This document shows positions 17,084 through 26,667 of a stretch of DNA of 64,000 nt, piece after piece. Each line of letters opens with the position of its first letter. Position 1 is the first letter of the stretch. Origin of the DNA: CAIOZA01 sp964464375 (GTDB taxonomy: Bacteria > Bacteroidota > Ignavibacteria > Kapaibacteriales > UBA2268); assembly GCA_964464375.1 (NCBI GenBank), contig CAYXFU010000008.1, forward strand, positions 1 to 64,000, in the 5' to 3' direction. The notes under the pieces are model-generated. The model was not told the origin of the DNA. It saw only the letters and a list, made by a program, of their open reading frames with translations, and did not search any database. Both the position numbers and the translations under genes were made by a program.

Positions 17084-17156
17084 TGGACCCAAGGAGGATC
17101 GAACTCCTGACCTCTTGAATGCCATTCAAGCACTCTCCCAGCTGAGCTATGGGCCC
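17084..17156 (-). tRNA. tRNA-Ala (GGC)
   Basis: The reverse complement folds as a cloverleaf. The acceptor GGGCCCA pairs with TGGGTCC and includes the G3-U70 wobble pair that identifies alanine tRNAs. The anticodon stem CTTGA/TCAAG encloses the loop with anticodon GGC, the T loop is TTCGATC and the discriminator is A. Unlike the neighbouring tRNA-Asp, the 3' CCA is not encoded (the bases after the discriminator read CAC), so a CCA-adding enzyme would be needed. Confidence 0.97.
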
Positions 17157-17244
17157 AAATTCAAAAATGAGTTAATGAAATATACATTCAAAAGAGAAAC
17201 AAAAATAACAAATATTTTTTATTATGCAAAGAAATATTTTTTAA

Positions 17245-19338
17245 TTATCTCAAGATTAAGAAGCTGGATATTGATTTTTGATTATTTAAGATAAGGTATA
17301 CATAATACATACCACTGGGTAACATCATAACATCAATCTCAGTGTTACCTATACCAGCTTCTCTGATATAAATATTCTGTCTATTTACTTCTTCTCCAAT
17401 AGAATTATATATTCGTATAAAAGCATCAGAACTAGTGGTTAGTAAAAAACTTAGATTAATCGTAGTTGTATTTCTATCAATGAGATTAGGATAAATGATA
17501 AGATTGGCATCTGTGTCAAACTTTGTGAAATCCAAAGGATTAACACCACATGAATAATGAATCATATTTTTGATTAAAAAAAAGTAGTCATCTTTGTTGT
17601 AGGGATATTCTCTTAAAGATTGGATTGTTGAGACAGATAGACGACAAAGTGCTGTATCGTTTATAAAAAATGAAATTGGAATATCGCATGCATATTGGTA
17701 ATCAAATTTTGTTTTATAAAGTTTAAAATTAACTTCAGTAGAATTAAATTTAAAATATAAAAATGGTTCCTGAGCTAACTTAGAATCAGGAATAATATAA
17801 AACACAACTCTTTGGAATTCATCTATAGGATAGGAAGAAGGTGGAGCAATAACAGTACCGGCATTCTTCATAGATTTCATTATATCCGGATAGCCAAATC
17901 CAATATTATTATCTTTCTCTGGATAAACTGATGCGTAGCTGTATAATAACTTTCTAACCTCCCATGGTTTCTTTTCAGGAAAAGCTGAAAGAATTTGTGC
18001 AATCGCTCCAGCTAGAAGAGGAGTTGCCAATGAAGTACCATTAGCAGAAATAAATCCATCAGAAGAATCTGGATTAACACAAACGACTTTATAGCCCAGA
18101 GCTGACAGATCGGGTTTGATTTCTCCAGTTGCTGTTGGTCCTCTTGATGAAAAATNNNNNNNNNNAGTTGGTGTAATTGAATTATTTGATAAAACCAAGG
18201 CACCTACAGTAATTGCACTATCGGCATCAGCAGGTGTATTAAGTGTTTTAGGACTGGGTCCGGAATTACCTGCTGCATTTAGACAGACAACACCACGCTT
18301 AACAGCTTCGTTGATAGCAGATGCTGAAATTGATGAAGAACCATTAAAATCTTGATCATAATGATATGGTTCTTCAGAAGAATCAAAATTATTGTAGGCT
18401 AATGATGAAGTTGTAATGTCAACTCCTAATGACTCAAGCCATTCCATTGCTGCAGCATAATTATCCTCTTCAATTCTTGTTTCTCCTTTCATTGATTCTG
18501 TTTTAGCAAGGTAAAACTTTGCATTTGAAGCAGTACCAATAAGTTTCCCTGGATAATATCCAGCAATAGTTGAAAAAACCAAAGTACCATGTCCATCCTG
18601 ATTAGATGGATCGTCACCTTGGTTTGATGTTACTGAATCAAGTTGAACAAAATCAAATTCTGCAATTACATTACTGAATTTTGTAGCGTTATGATTTCTC
18701 CATTTAAAACCATTATCGAGAACACCAATTATAATGGAATCTCCAGTTATACCAATATTATGAAGTAAATCAGAACTCATTAGAGAGTTTTGAAAAAAAG
18801 AATCTCCATATAAGAACAGACCACAATTATCAATAGTATTTTCAATAAATATTTGTGAAAGATCGAATTTCTTTTGAATACTTCTAGGAGAATTAATAGT
18901 TTGGATTTGGAGCTTTGAGGATGTAGGATTAACATTTATGACAAATGGTAAATCTCTGATATCATTTGAAATTAACGAGTCACACTCGACAACAATGTAA
19001 TTTCTCCACTTAAGAGAGTGAATCTTCTTTGCTCCTAAATCAAGTACTGCATTTATATATTTTTCATAAACAGGAGCATCACTAATGCTTATAATATTAT
19101 CAAAAGACAGCACTTTTGATCTCCTACTCAAAGCTTTTGGAGCGAGAGATTCATAAGTTTTTTTATAAAGTGCTGAGCCTTTGTCAAATTTTTCGGGTCC
19201 TTTATCAATAAAAAAAACACGAAAAGTTTTTAATTGAGAATACGATAATTGAGTAGATAAAATTTCAAATAGAAACCAAAAAAGAAGTGTGAAAATCCAT
19301 TTTAGATTTTTTTTTCTATTTTTATCAATTTTATTCAT
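17245..19338 (-). CDS. Subtilisin-like (S8) serine protease with T9SS sorting domain
   Basis: A secreted S8 peptidase of about 697 residues. The signal segment (KWIFTLLFWFLFEILSTQLSYSQ) is followed by an inhibitor/propeptide-like region to about 160. The catalytic domain has Asp in GVLDNGFKW, His in DGHGTLVFSTIAG, the oxyanion region NAAGNSGPSP, and Ser in ANGTSLATPLLAGAIAQ. The last 80 residues form a type A T9SS sorting domain (IIYPNLIDRN, IRIYNSIGEEV, LPSGMYYVYLI), which targets export across the outer membrane and removal of the domain. A run of ten N (18156-18165), just before FSSRGPT, hides up to four residues, but the frame is open across it. Confidence 0.92.
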   Translation of the reverse strand: MNKIDKNRKKNLKWIFTLLFWFLFEILSTQLSYSQLKTFRVFFIDKGPEKFDKGSALYKKTYESLAPKALSRRSKVLSFDNIISISDAPVYEKYINAVLDLGAKKIHSLKWRNYIVVECDSLISNDIRDLPFVINVNPTSSKLQIQTINSPRSIQKKFDLSQIFIENTIDNCGLFLYGDSFFQNSLMSSDLLHNIGITGDSIIIGVLDNGFKWRNHNATKFSNVIAEFDFVQLDSVTSNQGDDPSNQDGHGTLVFSTIAGYYPGKLIGTASNAKFYLAKTESMKGETRIEEDNYAAAMEWLESLGVDITTSSLAYNNFDSSEEPYHYDQDFNGSSSISASAINEAVKRGVVCLNAAGNSGPSPKTLNTPADADSAITVGALVLSNNSITPTXXXXFSSRGPTATGEIKPDLSALGYKVVCVNPDSSDGFISANGTSLATPLLAGAIAQILSAFPEKKPWEVRKLLYSYASVYPEKDNNIGFGYPDIMKSMKNAGTVIAPPSSYPIDEFQRVVFYIIPDSKLAQEPFLYFKFNSTEVNFKLYKTKFDYQYACDIPISFFINDTALCRLSVSTIQSLREYPYNKDDYFFLIKNMIHYSCGVNPLDFTKFDTDANLIIYPNLIDRNTTTINLSFLLTTSSDAFIRIYNSIGEEVNRQNIYIREAGIGNTEIDVMMLPSGMYYVYLILNNQKSISSFLILR
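18156..18165. other. Assembly gap (10 N) inside the subtilase gene
   Basis: Ten undetermined bases lie in the catalytic domain just before the conserved FSSRGPT segment. Both flanks read in one frame, so the true missing length is probably 10 bases or differs by a multiple of three. Confidence 0.95.
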
Positions 19339-19421
19339 TTATCGCCGTGTTTCTTTTCTGATTTTAATCCTATTTTATAACTTAAATTAACGAATTTAGT
19401 AATTAAAACTTGTTTAAAAAT

Positions 19422-20168
19422 ATGTCATCAGTTCTTATTACAGGTGGAGCAAAAAGATTAGGCAGCGGACTTTGTCTGAAATTTGCCAATAAAGGCTGGG
19501 ATGTTGCTTTTTGTTATAATAATTCAGAAGATGAATCAGAAAATACATTAATTGAATTGAAGGACTTTGATATTAAAGTTATCAAGTTTAAATGTGATGT
19601 AACTAATTTAAATGAAATTCAAACTGCTTTCGAAAATTGTTTTCAAAATTTTGGTGTTCCTGATGTGATGGTCAATAATGCAGGCGTATATCCAACTATA
19701 AAGGAAATTAATGAGATTGATGATTCACTATGGAAACATGTAATTGATAGTAATTTATCTTCACAATTCTATACATCCAAAGTCTATTCAACGTTTGTTA
19801 AGGATAACGGTAGAATAGTCAATATTGGCTCTCTTGGTGGTCATGAGATTTGGAAGGGAAGAATACCNNNNNNNNNNNNNNNNNNNNNNNNNNNNNNNNN
19901 NNNNNNNNNNNNNNNNNTCCAATTGACAAGAGCTTTAGCCCGCGAATTAGCACCTAAAATTTCCGTGAATTGCATCTGCCCCGGAGAAATACAACTAGAC
20001 GAAAAAGGACCGGATGAATCTTGGTCTTTACCAAAAGATAGAATTCCTATGGGAAGATCAGCCTACGTAGATGATATTTTCGATGGCATTTATTTTTTTG
20101 CAACCGCGTCAAAGTATATAACGGGTCAAGATTTGATAATTGATGGTGGATACCATTTAGCAAGGTAA
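19422..20168 (+). CDS. SDR family oxidoreductase, interrupted by a sequence gap
   Basis: A classical short-chain dehydrogenase of about 248 residues. It has the NAD(P) loop TGGAKRLGSG (residues 7-16), the Asp of KCDVTN, NNAGVY for adenine binding, and VNIGSLGG with the catalytic Ser. The Tyr-x3-Lys segment falls in a run of 50 N (19868-19917). After the gap, LTRALARELAPKISVNCICPGEI and ITGQDLIIDGGYH are typical of FabG/PTR1-like reductases. ATG at 19422 is preferred to the TTG at 19410, because MSSVLITGG is the usual family start. It is four bases from the ABC transporter gene, so they probably share a transcript. The substrate is unknown. Confidence 0.88.
   Translation: MSSVLITGGAKRLGSGLCLKFANKGWDVAFCYNNSEDESENTLIELKDFDIKVIKFKCDVTNLNEIQTAFENCFQNFGVPDVMVNNAGVYPTIKEINEIDDSLWKHVIDSNLSSQFYTSKVYSTFVKDNGRIVNIGSLGGHEIWKGRIXXXXXXXXXXXXXXXXXXQLTRALARELAPKISVNCICPGEIQLDEKGPDESWSLPKDRIPMGRSAYVDDIFDGIYFFATASKYITGQDLIIDGGYHLAR
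19868..19917. other. Assembly gap (50 N) over the SDR active site
   Basis: Fifty undetermined bases sit between a codon starting CC (Pro) and a codon ending TC. Related SDR proteins usually need only about 8-9 residues here (Y-x-x-x-K and a short helix start), while the gap would encode 16 to 17. The N count is therefore likely a placeholder rather than the real distance. Confidence 0.9.
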
Positions 20169-20171
20169 AAA

Positions 20172-21935
20172 ATGATAAATCAACAACTAAAAGATGATGA
20201 AATTAAAGCTTTAGATTGGAAGCTAATTAAAAGATTATTTGTATTTCTGAAACCATATCAAAAATATGTAATATTGGCATTATTTATAACAATTTTAACT
20301 TCAGCACTTGGACCTTTAAGACCATATCTAACCAGAATAGCCATTGACAAATATATCGCTACATCAAACCTTACCGGTTTATTAGAGATTATTCTTCTAA
20401 TATCAGGGACAATCCTTTTCCATGGAGTAATGCAATTTTTAATGACCTACCTTATGCAATGGGTAGGACAGAAAGTTCTTCTTGATATCAGATTAAAATT
20501 ATTTGATCATATAGAAAAATTAAATTTCAGATTTTTAGATAAAAATCCGGTTGGACGTTTAGTTACTAGAGTTACTAATGATATTGAAGGCTTGAATGAG
20601 ATGTTTTCATCAGGTGTTGTGATGATAATCGCAGATTGTCTTCTTATTATTTGGATCGTGGGATTCATGTTTTTTATAAATTGGCAACTTAGCCTAATAG
20701 CATTATCAATTCTTCCATTACTGATTGTCTCAACTTCAATATTCAGGAAAAAAGTTAGAACAATCTTTAGAGGTATCAGATTAAATGTAGCAAAGATGAA
20801 TTCTTTTCTTAACGAGTATCTATCTGGTATTTCGATTATTAAATTGTTTAATAGAGAAATTGATAAGTCAATTGAATTCGACTCAATCAATAATGAAAAT
20901 AGAGTTTTATGGGTTCGCACAGTATTTTATTATGCTTCTTTCTTTCCAATAATTGAAATAATAAGTACAATTTCACTAGGTATTGTTATTTGGTATACAG
21001 CAGGTAACATCCTTTCAGGATTAATGACAATAGGTACTCTTATAGCTTTTCTTCAATACACTGAAATGTTCTTTAGACCAATAAGGGATTTGACAGAAAA
21101 ATATACTACGCTTCAAAGTGCTATGGCTGCTGCCGAAAAAATCTTCGATCTTCTTGATACTGATGACATCACTCCTCAACAAGAACAACCATCAGATTTT
21201 TTAGGATTAAAATCTGGTATAGAATTTAAAGATGTTAGCTTTAGTTATGATGGAGAAAAGGAAGTTCTAAAAAATATTAATTTCTTTGTACAAAAAGGCG
21301 AAACTGTGGCTATTGTTGGAGCTACCGGTTCTGGGAAATCAACATTGATTAATCTACTGTTAAGATTTTATCATTATGACTCTGGACAAATTCTGGTAGA
21401 TGGTCGGGACATAAGATCTATTAATGTAACAGAATTAAGAAGTAAAATCTCTTTGGTTATGCAGGACGTTTTTCTTTTCTCAAGGTCTGTATCCGATAAT
21501 ATACATCTAGGGAAAGACTTTAACAATGATGATATTCGTAAATCAGCTTTAGCTGTTGGTGCTGATTCATTTATTGAAGGTTTACCCAATCAATATGGTA
21601 ACGAGGTGATGGAACGTGGTTCAACCTTATCTTCTGGCCAAAGACAATTAATTTCTTTTGCTAGAGCTTATTTTAATAAACCAGATATTTTGATATTAGA
21701 TGAAGCTACTTCAAATATTGATACGGAAACAGAAAGATTAATTGAATCCTCACTTCAAAACTTATTAAAAGATAAAACTTCCATAATAATAGCCCATAGA
21801 CTTTCAACTATCAAGAGAGCTAATAAAATTGTAGTTTTGCATCACGGACAGGTAAGAGAAATAGGAACCCATAAAGAACTTTTGGAAAATGGTGGAATTT
21901 ATTCCAAATTATACAATTACAGTTTCAAAATTTAA
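20172..21935 (+). CDS. ABC transporter, fused permease/ATPase (MdlB/MsbA-like)
   Basis: A 587-residue half-transporter that would work as a homodimer or heterodimer in the inner membrane. Six membrane helices span about 20-310, with the type IV exporter fold and coupling segment LNEYLSGISIIKLFNRE. The ATPase domain follows (about 340-587): Walker A GATGSGKST, Q-loop VMQDVFLFS, signature LSSGQRQL, Walker B ILILDEATS and switch His in IIAHRLST. The relatives are lipid, lipopolysaccharide-core or multidrug exporters. It is four bases after the SDR gene and ten before the LOG gene. No partner half-transporter is adjacent, so a homodimer is likely. Confidence 0.93.
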   Translation: MINQQLKDDEIKALDWKLIKRLFVFLKPYQKYVILALFITILTSALGPLRPYLTRIAIDKYIATSNLTGLLEIILLISGTILFHGVMQFLMTYLMQWVGQKVLLDIRLKLFDHIEKLNFRFLDKNPVGRLVTRVTNDIEGLNEMFSSGVVMIIADCLLIIWIVGFMFFINWQLSLIALSILPLLIVSTSIFRKKVRTIFRGIRLNVAKMNSFLNEYLSGISIIKLFNREIDKSIEFDSINNENRVLWVRTVFYYASFFPIIEIISTISLGIVIWYTAGNILSGLMTIGTLIAFLQYTEMFFRPIRDLTEKYTTLQSAMAAAEKIFDLLDTDDITPQQEQPSDFLGLKSGIEFKDVSFSYDGEKEVLKNINFFVQKGETVAIVGATGSGKSTLINLLLRFYHYDSGQILVDGRDIRSINVTELRSKISLVMQDVFLFSRSVSDNIHLGKDFNNDDIRKSALAVGADSFIEGLPNQYGNEVMERGSTLSSGQRQLISFARAYFNKPDILILDEATSNIDTETERLIESSLQNLLKDKTSIIIAHRLSTIKRANKIVVLHHGQVREIGTHKELLENGGIYSKLYNYSFKI

Positions 21936-21945
21936 ATAATTAATT

Positions 21946-22797
21946 ATGGATCAGATAAAAAAACATTATAAATCAACTTTTAAAGCCTACGATAATAAGA
22001 ACTTCATTCATAGCAGTGAGGGAAGAATAATTCGATTGATATCCGAATATCTTTATCCTGAACAAAAATTAAAGGCTTTTGGTATAAAACGTACTGTAAT
22101 TTTCTTTGGCTCTGCCAGAATTCACCCGGAAGAACTTTTATTGGAAAAAATTAGTATTCTAAATGAAAAGCTATCTCAAACAAATACAGATTCTGAAATT
22201 GATCAACTCAATGAAGAACTAAGGATATCACAAAATAAATTGAAGTTATCCCAATATTATGAGGATGCTCGTGTTTTGGCATATAGACTAACCGAATGGT
22301 CTAATTCAGTTCCTAAGCAAGATCAGATTCATATTTCCACAGGTGGTGGTCCGGGTATAATGGAAGCTGCCAATAGGGGGTCTTTTGAAGCCGGAGGCTC
22401 ATCAATTGGATTAAATATTAGTTTACCATTTGAACAACATCCAAACCCATATATCCACAAAGAATTGAATTTTGAGTTTCATTATTTTTTCATGAGGAAA
22501 TTTTGGCTGGTGTATTTAGCTCAGATAATGGTTGTTTTTCCTGGAGGATTCGGAACGATTGATGAACTGATGGAAATTCTTACTTTACGGCAAACTGGAA
22601 AGATGAGTAAACCTAAGGTTATTGTTCTATATGGTCAAGATTGGTGGAATAAGATAATTAATTTTGATTATCTTATTGAAATGGGAATGATTAGTAAAGA
22701 AGACATGAATTTATTTAGGTTCGTAAATTCATCTGACGAAGCTTTCGAATTAATTAAAGAAGAACTTAAAAACAATAAAATTAAAAAAAGATTTTAG
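21946..22797 (+). CDS. LOG family protein (cytokinin-type nucleoside-5'-monophosphate phosphoribohydrolase)
   Basis: A 283-residue protein with the two LOG signatures: GGGPGIMEAANRG (nucleotide binding) and PGGFGTIDELMEILTLRQTGK, which contains the PGGxGT-x-x-E motif with the catalytic Glu. LOG enzymes split N6-substituted or plain AMP into base and ribose 5-phosphate. It is longer than the roughly 190-residue plant-type LOGs because of an N-terminal helical region with a charged segment (about 60-110). It follows the ABC transporter gene by 10 bases. A nucleotide salvage or housekeeping role is inferred from the family only. Confidence 0.85.
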   Translation: MDQIKKHYKSTFKAYDNKNFIHSSEGRIIRLISEYLYPEQKLKAFGIKRTVIFFGSARIHPEELLLEKISILNEKLSQTNTDSEIDQLNEELRISQNKLKLSQYYEDARVLAYRLTEWSNSVPKQDQIHISTGGGPGIMEAANRGSFEAGGSSIGLNISLPFEQHPNPYIHKELNFEFHYFFMRKFWLVYLAQIMVVFPGGFGTIDELMEILTLRQTGKMSKPKVIVLYGQDWWNKIINFDYLIEMGMISKEDMNLFRFVNSSDEAFELIKEELKNNKIKKRF

Positions 22798-22825
22798 AAA
22801 TTATGTTACATATAGGATTTTAAAC

Positions 22826-24715
22826 ATGAAAAAGATTTATAGCTTTTCCACGCTAATTCTATTTATTATATTGACGATTTCACTTGAAGCAAACGAACTA
22901 AAGTTTAATAAAGTAAAGCCAATTGAGAACGATACTTTATTTTTTACTTATTCACTAAAGACCATGTTCAAGCAAAGTGACAGTCTTTTTGCGTTTCTAT
23001 ATTTGTTTAATAAAAACTCAAATGTACCTGAATTAGCAAACATAACACTTAAAAAATATGCTAAAGATACTTTAAAAGGTAGCTTCGTTATTCCTAAGAA
23101 TACATTATTTGGCTTAATTAAAGTTGGTGATCGGTATGATTTTGATACAAAAGAAGGAGAATATTGGGATTTCTTGGTTTACAATGATTCAAAAATGGTC
23201 AAACAAGGAGGTTATTTTAAATCTGGATTCTCATATTTAGGTAGTTTTCCTAAAAACTGTAGCCGCAATCCTTCTTTTGAAAAAGCCATTTCTAATTTTG
23301 AAAAAGAACTGACTCTTTATCCTGATAATATTAAAGTTAAGATAGCCCTATTATCTCTTCAGTATGAAACCTTTAAAATCCAGAAGACTGAATACGAAGA
23401 CAGATTGAAAAGAATAATTAGTTCAACTAATATTAATTATCAATCTGAAGATGATATTACTGCAATTACCAAAGCACTAAGAACTCTTGGTAACAAGGAA
23501 AAGGCTCTTGACATTGAGTTAAAATTTGCTAAAGATTTCCCTAATTCAAAATTAGCTGAAGATCATGATTTTGAAACATTATCTAAAATAGAAAAATTTG
23601 ATAGTTTTGTTGATAAATCTTTATCCTTTTTACGTAAGCATCCTGCTTCAGAATATAATGAACGTGTATATCTTGCTTTGATTAAATCTTATTTGCAAAC
23701 AAAGAAATACCCAGAAATCCATGCATTATTAAATTTACCCGCAACACCACCAGAGGTACTCTACCAATTTGCTGAGAACCTGACTTTTAACAATTCATTT
23801 GATTTATCATTAACAGAATCTGAGAAGAAAAGTGAAGCATTAGCTTACATTGATTCTGCAATATCAAAATTAAATATTAAATTGGTTATCAACCAATCTT
23901 TAAATTCTTCAATTGATGCCATTAACAATATTAATAATATGATACTTGACATATTATACTTAAAATATCGTATTACATTAGATAACAGTATTATTTATCA
24001 AGTTTTTAGAGATTACAATATAAGATCTATTAACAATACTTTATTGAAGATTATTGCTGATGTGTTTTATTTAAATGCTAATTATAATGATTATTTAACA
24101 TTAAATGAATACTGTTATATATACGATATTAATGCATCTTATAGTGACAGCCTTAATAGTATCGTTCATTCTAAATTATTTCCCTTACAAGCCTTTTCTG
24201 ACTATAAATCAAATTTGGATAATTTAGCATTTGCCAGAAAAGTAGACCAACTTAATTTTGAAAGATGTAGTGATAAATTGAAATTCCCATCAATTTCTAC
24301 TTATAATGATGTTAACCTACAATTATCAGTTTTCCAGGGAAGAATTCTGGTTCTTTATTTTTGGAACTTTGATTGTGACCCTTGCGTCGACTATATTTCC
24401 AAACTTGAGAGTTTATATGCCCATTATCAGAGTAGCAGTGATGTGCTAATTTATCCAATAATTCTTCTCCAGAAAAATCTTGAGAAGAATACTATCACAG
24501 ATTTTGTTAATAAAAACAAATTGAATATTCCAATTTATACCGATTATTTAAATGAAGCATATATTAATTATACAGTAACTGGTATGCCAACTCTAATGAT
24601 AATCGATAGGGAAGGGAATGTAGCTTACAGATTCAATGGACTCAGTCCACAGGAAAATAGAATTGATGAAATAATTGAGAGGATTGACTTTCTTAAAGGT
24701 GAGACAGATGAATAG
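22826..24715 (+). CDS. Secreted protein with C-terminal TlpA-like thioredoxin domain
   Basis: A 629-residue protein with a signal peptide (FSTLILFIILTISLEA). A long, poorly conserved helical middle looks TPR-like (KAISNFEKELTLYPDNIKVKIALLSLQYETF near 150, and further A-x-x-Y/L-P pairs). The C-terminal thioredoxin fold (about 500-625) has ILVLYFWNFDCDPCVDYISKLE, with redox pair C-D-P-C, and the cis-Pro segment TGMPTLMIIDREG. TlpA/ResA-type domains reduce disulfides in periplasmic proteins such as apocytochromes; Bacteroidota carry many with large N-terminal domains. Its last 8 bases overlap the tag start. The specific partner is unknown. Confidence 0.82.
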   Translation: MKKIYSFSTLILFIILTISLEANELKFNKVKPIENDTLFFTYSLKTMFKQSDSLFAFLYLFNKNSNVPELANITLKKYAKDTLKGSFVIPKNTLFGLIKVGDRYDFDTKEGEYWDFLVYNDSKMVKQGGYFKSGFSYLGSFPKNCSRNPSFEKAISNFEKELTLYPDNIKVKIALLSLQYETFKIQKTEYEDRLKRIISSTNINYQSEDDITAITKALRTLGNKEKALDIELKFAKDFPNSKLAEDHDFETLSKIEKFDSFVDKSLSFLRKHPASEYNERVYLALIKSYLQTKKYPEIHALLNLPATPPEVLYQFAENLTFNNSFDLSLTESEKKSEALAYIDSAISKLNIKLVINQSLNSSIDAINNINNMILDILYLKYRITLDNSIIYQVFRDYNIRSINNTLLKIIADVFYLNANYNDYLTLNEYCYIYDINASYSDSLNSIVHSKLFPLQAFSDYKSNLDNLAFARKVDQLNFERCSDKLKFPSISTYNDVNLQLSVFQGRILVLYFWNFDCDPCVDYISKLESLYAHYQSSSDVLIYPIILLQKNLEKNTITDFVNKNKLNIPIYTDYLNEAYINYTVTGMPTLMIIDREGNVAYRFNGLSPQENRIDEIIERIDFLKGETDE

Positions 24716-25274
24716 ATGTCCATGGCCAGGAAATAATGAACTAATGATTGAATATCACGATGAAGAGTGGGGAACACCTCTACATGATGATAGAAAGCTT
24801 TTTGAATTCATTATTCTTGACGCCTTTCAAGCAGGTTTAAGTTGGTCGACAATTCTTAATAAGAGAGCTAATTTTCAAATAGCATTAGATAACTTTGATG
24901 CTCAAATAATTTCATTATATGATGAAAATAAAATTACATCACTTATGAATAATAGTGGAATTATTAGAAACAAACTAAAAATTAACGCTACAATCCAAAA
25001 CGCAAAATCGTTTCTTGATATACAGAAGGAATTCGGAACTTTCGATCAGTATATATGGCAATTTTCTTTTGGAAAAACTATCGTAAATAAATTTACTGAA
25101 ACGAAACAGATACCAGCAAAGACTGAAATATCAGATTTGATGAGTAAAGATCTTTTAAAACGTGGATTTAAATTTGTAGGATCTACTATATGTTACGCAT
25201 TCATGCAAGCATCAGGTATGGTCAATGATCATCTGATTGATTGTTTTAGGCATAATGAATGTAATCGTACTTAA
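24708..25274 (+). CDS. tag: DNA-3-methyladenine glycosylase I
   Basis: This enzyme removes 3-methyladenine from alkylated DNA and starts base excision repair. From the ATG at 24708 it has 188 residues and aligns closely with E. coli Tag. Cys4 and His17 (YHDEEWGTPLHD) and the C-terminal NDHLIDCF supply the zinc-binding Cys and His pairs. QAGLSWSTILNKR and KRGFKFVGSTICYAFMQASG are family signatures. Longer readings from 24675 are rejected because MNRCPWPGN is the conserved start. The start overlaps the stop of the thioredoxin-like gene (ATGAATAG), suggesting coupled translation of two unrelated functions. Confidence 0.95.
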   Translation: MNRCPWPGNNELMIEYHDEEWGTPLHDDRKLFEFIILDAFQAGLSWSTILNKRANFQIALDNFDAQIISLYDENKITSLMNNSGIIRNKLKINATIQNAKSFLDIQKEFGTFDQYIWQFSFGKTIVNKFTETKQIPAKTEISDLMSKDLLKRGFKFVGSTICYAFMQASGMVNDHLIDCFRHNECNRT

Positions 25275-25378
25275 AAAAATTAATTTCTTTTTTTTTCTTG
25301 TAGATTATTATTTATTTCTTTTTACTAATTTGTATTTTTTGAAAATGTATCACATTGAATTTGTTAACTGGAGCAAGA

Positions 25379-26662
25379 ATGAATATTTATTTTAGAGGAA
25401 TTCACGTAATTAATCCTTATAATAATTTGAATGAAAAACTCAATATTTGGGTTAAAGATGGTCTAATCGCATATATTGGCAAAGAAGAACCTAGTATTGA
25501 TGAAGAAACCGAGACTGTCCTATCCGATGATTTAGTCTGTTCTCCAGGCTTTTTTGATATGCACGTTCATTTTAGGGAACCAGGATATGAGTACAAAGAG
25601 GACATCGAATCTGGAGCAAATTCAGCTGCGAATGGTGGTTTTACAGGCGTTCTTTGTATGCCCAACACTAATCCTCCAATTGATAACCCACAGGTCGTAG
25701 AATTCATTAGAAATAAAGCTAAGAATCACTTAGTTGATGTAGAGGTATCTGGCACATTAACACAGGGGAGACATGGTAAAGCTATTTCTCCTATGTTTGA
25801 ATTGAATGAATACGCTGTCAGAATGTTCACTGATGATGGAGATTGTGTCTTGAGTTCGGATGTTATGAGAAGAGCATTTGAATATGCAGGAACAAAAGAT
25901 TTACTAATTTCGCAACATTGTGAAGATCACACTTTAACTGAAAATTTTTCGGCAAACGAGGGTGTAATTTCCGGAAAATTAGGTTTAAAAGGATATCCTC
26001 ATATTGCAGAAGAAATAATAATTGATCGTGATATTAAGTTAGCTGATTATTGTGGTAACATGAAATATCATGTGTCCCACATTAGCACTAAAGGAGCTGT
26101 AAATATCATAAAGGAAGCAAAGAAACGTGGGCAAAAGATCACATGTGAAGTTACCCCACATCATTTTGTGTTATCCGATGAAGTTCTTACAAATTACGAT
26201 ACTAGACATAAGATGAATCCACCTTTAAGAACTCAGGATGATATAGATGCCCTTATCGAAGGATTAGTAGATGGAACTATTGATTGTATTGCAACAGATC
26301 ATGCACCACACTCATTACATGAGAAACATGTTGAATTCGACAAAGCTCCAAACGGCATTATTGGTTTAGAAACAGCTGTTGGTTTATCACTTAATTATTT
26401 AGTAAAAACTGGCAATTTAACTTTAGAGATGTTAGTAGAAAAGATGTCAGTTAATCCAAGGAAAATACTAAAATTGAAAGAGATTCATTTTAAAGTTGGT
26501 GAAATGGCTAATATTACAATTTTTAATCCAGTTGCAAAATGGACTGTAAACAAGTCAGAATTTAAATCAAAATCCAAGAACACTCCGTTCCATAACTTTG
26601 AATTAACTGGTAAGCCTGTTTATGTTATAAATAATAATCAAATCCATAGTTGCATGTTGTAA
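25379..26662 (+). CDS. pyrC: Dihydroorotase
   Basis: Dihydroorotase catalyses the third step of pyrimidine synthesis, reversible ring closure of carbamoyl-aspartate to dihydroorotate. The 427-residue protein is a type I amidohydrolase-fold enzyme: FFDMHVHFREPGYEYKEDI (the metal H-x-H and substrate Arg), LCMPNTNPP, further metal histidines in QHCEDH and YHVSHIS, and the catalytic Asp in CIATDHAPHS. The ATG at 25379 has GGAG nine bases upstream and yields the typical N-terminus; a TTG at 25355 would add eight residues. A small gene follows 5 bases later. Confidence 0.96.
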   Translation: MNIYFRGIHVINPYNNLNEKLNIWVKDGLIAYIGKEEPSIDEETETVLSDDLVCSPGFFDMHVHFREPGYEYKEDIESGANSAANGGFTGVLCMPNTNPPIDNPQVVEFIRNKAKNHLVDVEVSGTLTQGRHGKAISPMFELNEYAVRMFTDDGDCVLSSDVMRRAFEYAGTKDLLISQHCEDHTLTENFSANEGVISGKLGLKGYPHIAEEIIIDRDIKLADYCGNMKYHVSHISTKGAVNIIKEAKKRGQKITCEVTPHHFVLSDEVLTNYDTRHKMNPPLRTQDDIDALIEGLVDGTIDCIATDHAPHSLHEKHVEFDKAPNGIIGLETAVGLSLNYLVKTGNLTLEMLVEKMSVNPRKILKLKEIHFKVGEMANITIFNPVAKWTVNKSEFKSKSKNTPFHNFELTGKPVYVINNNQIHSCML

Positions 26663-26667
26663 AGATC

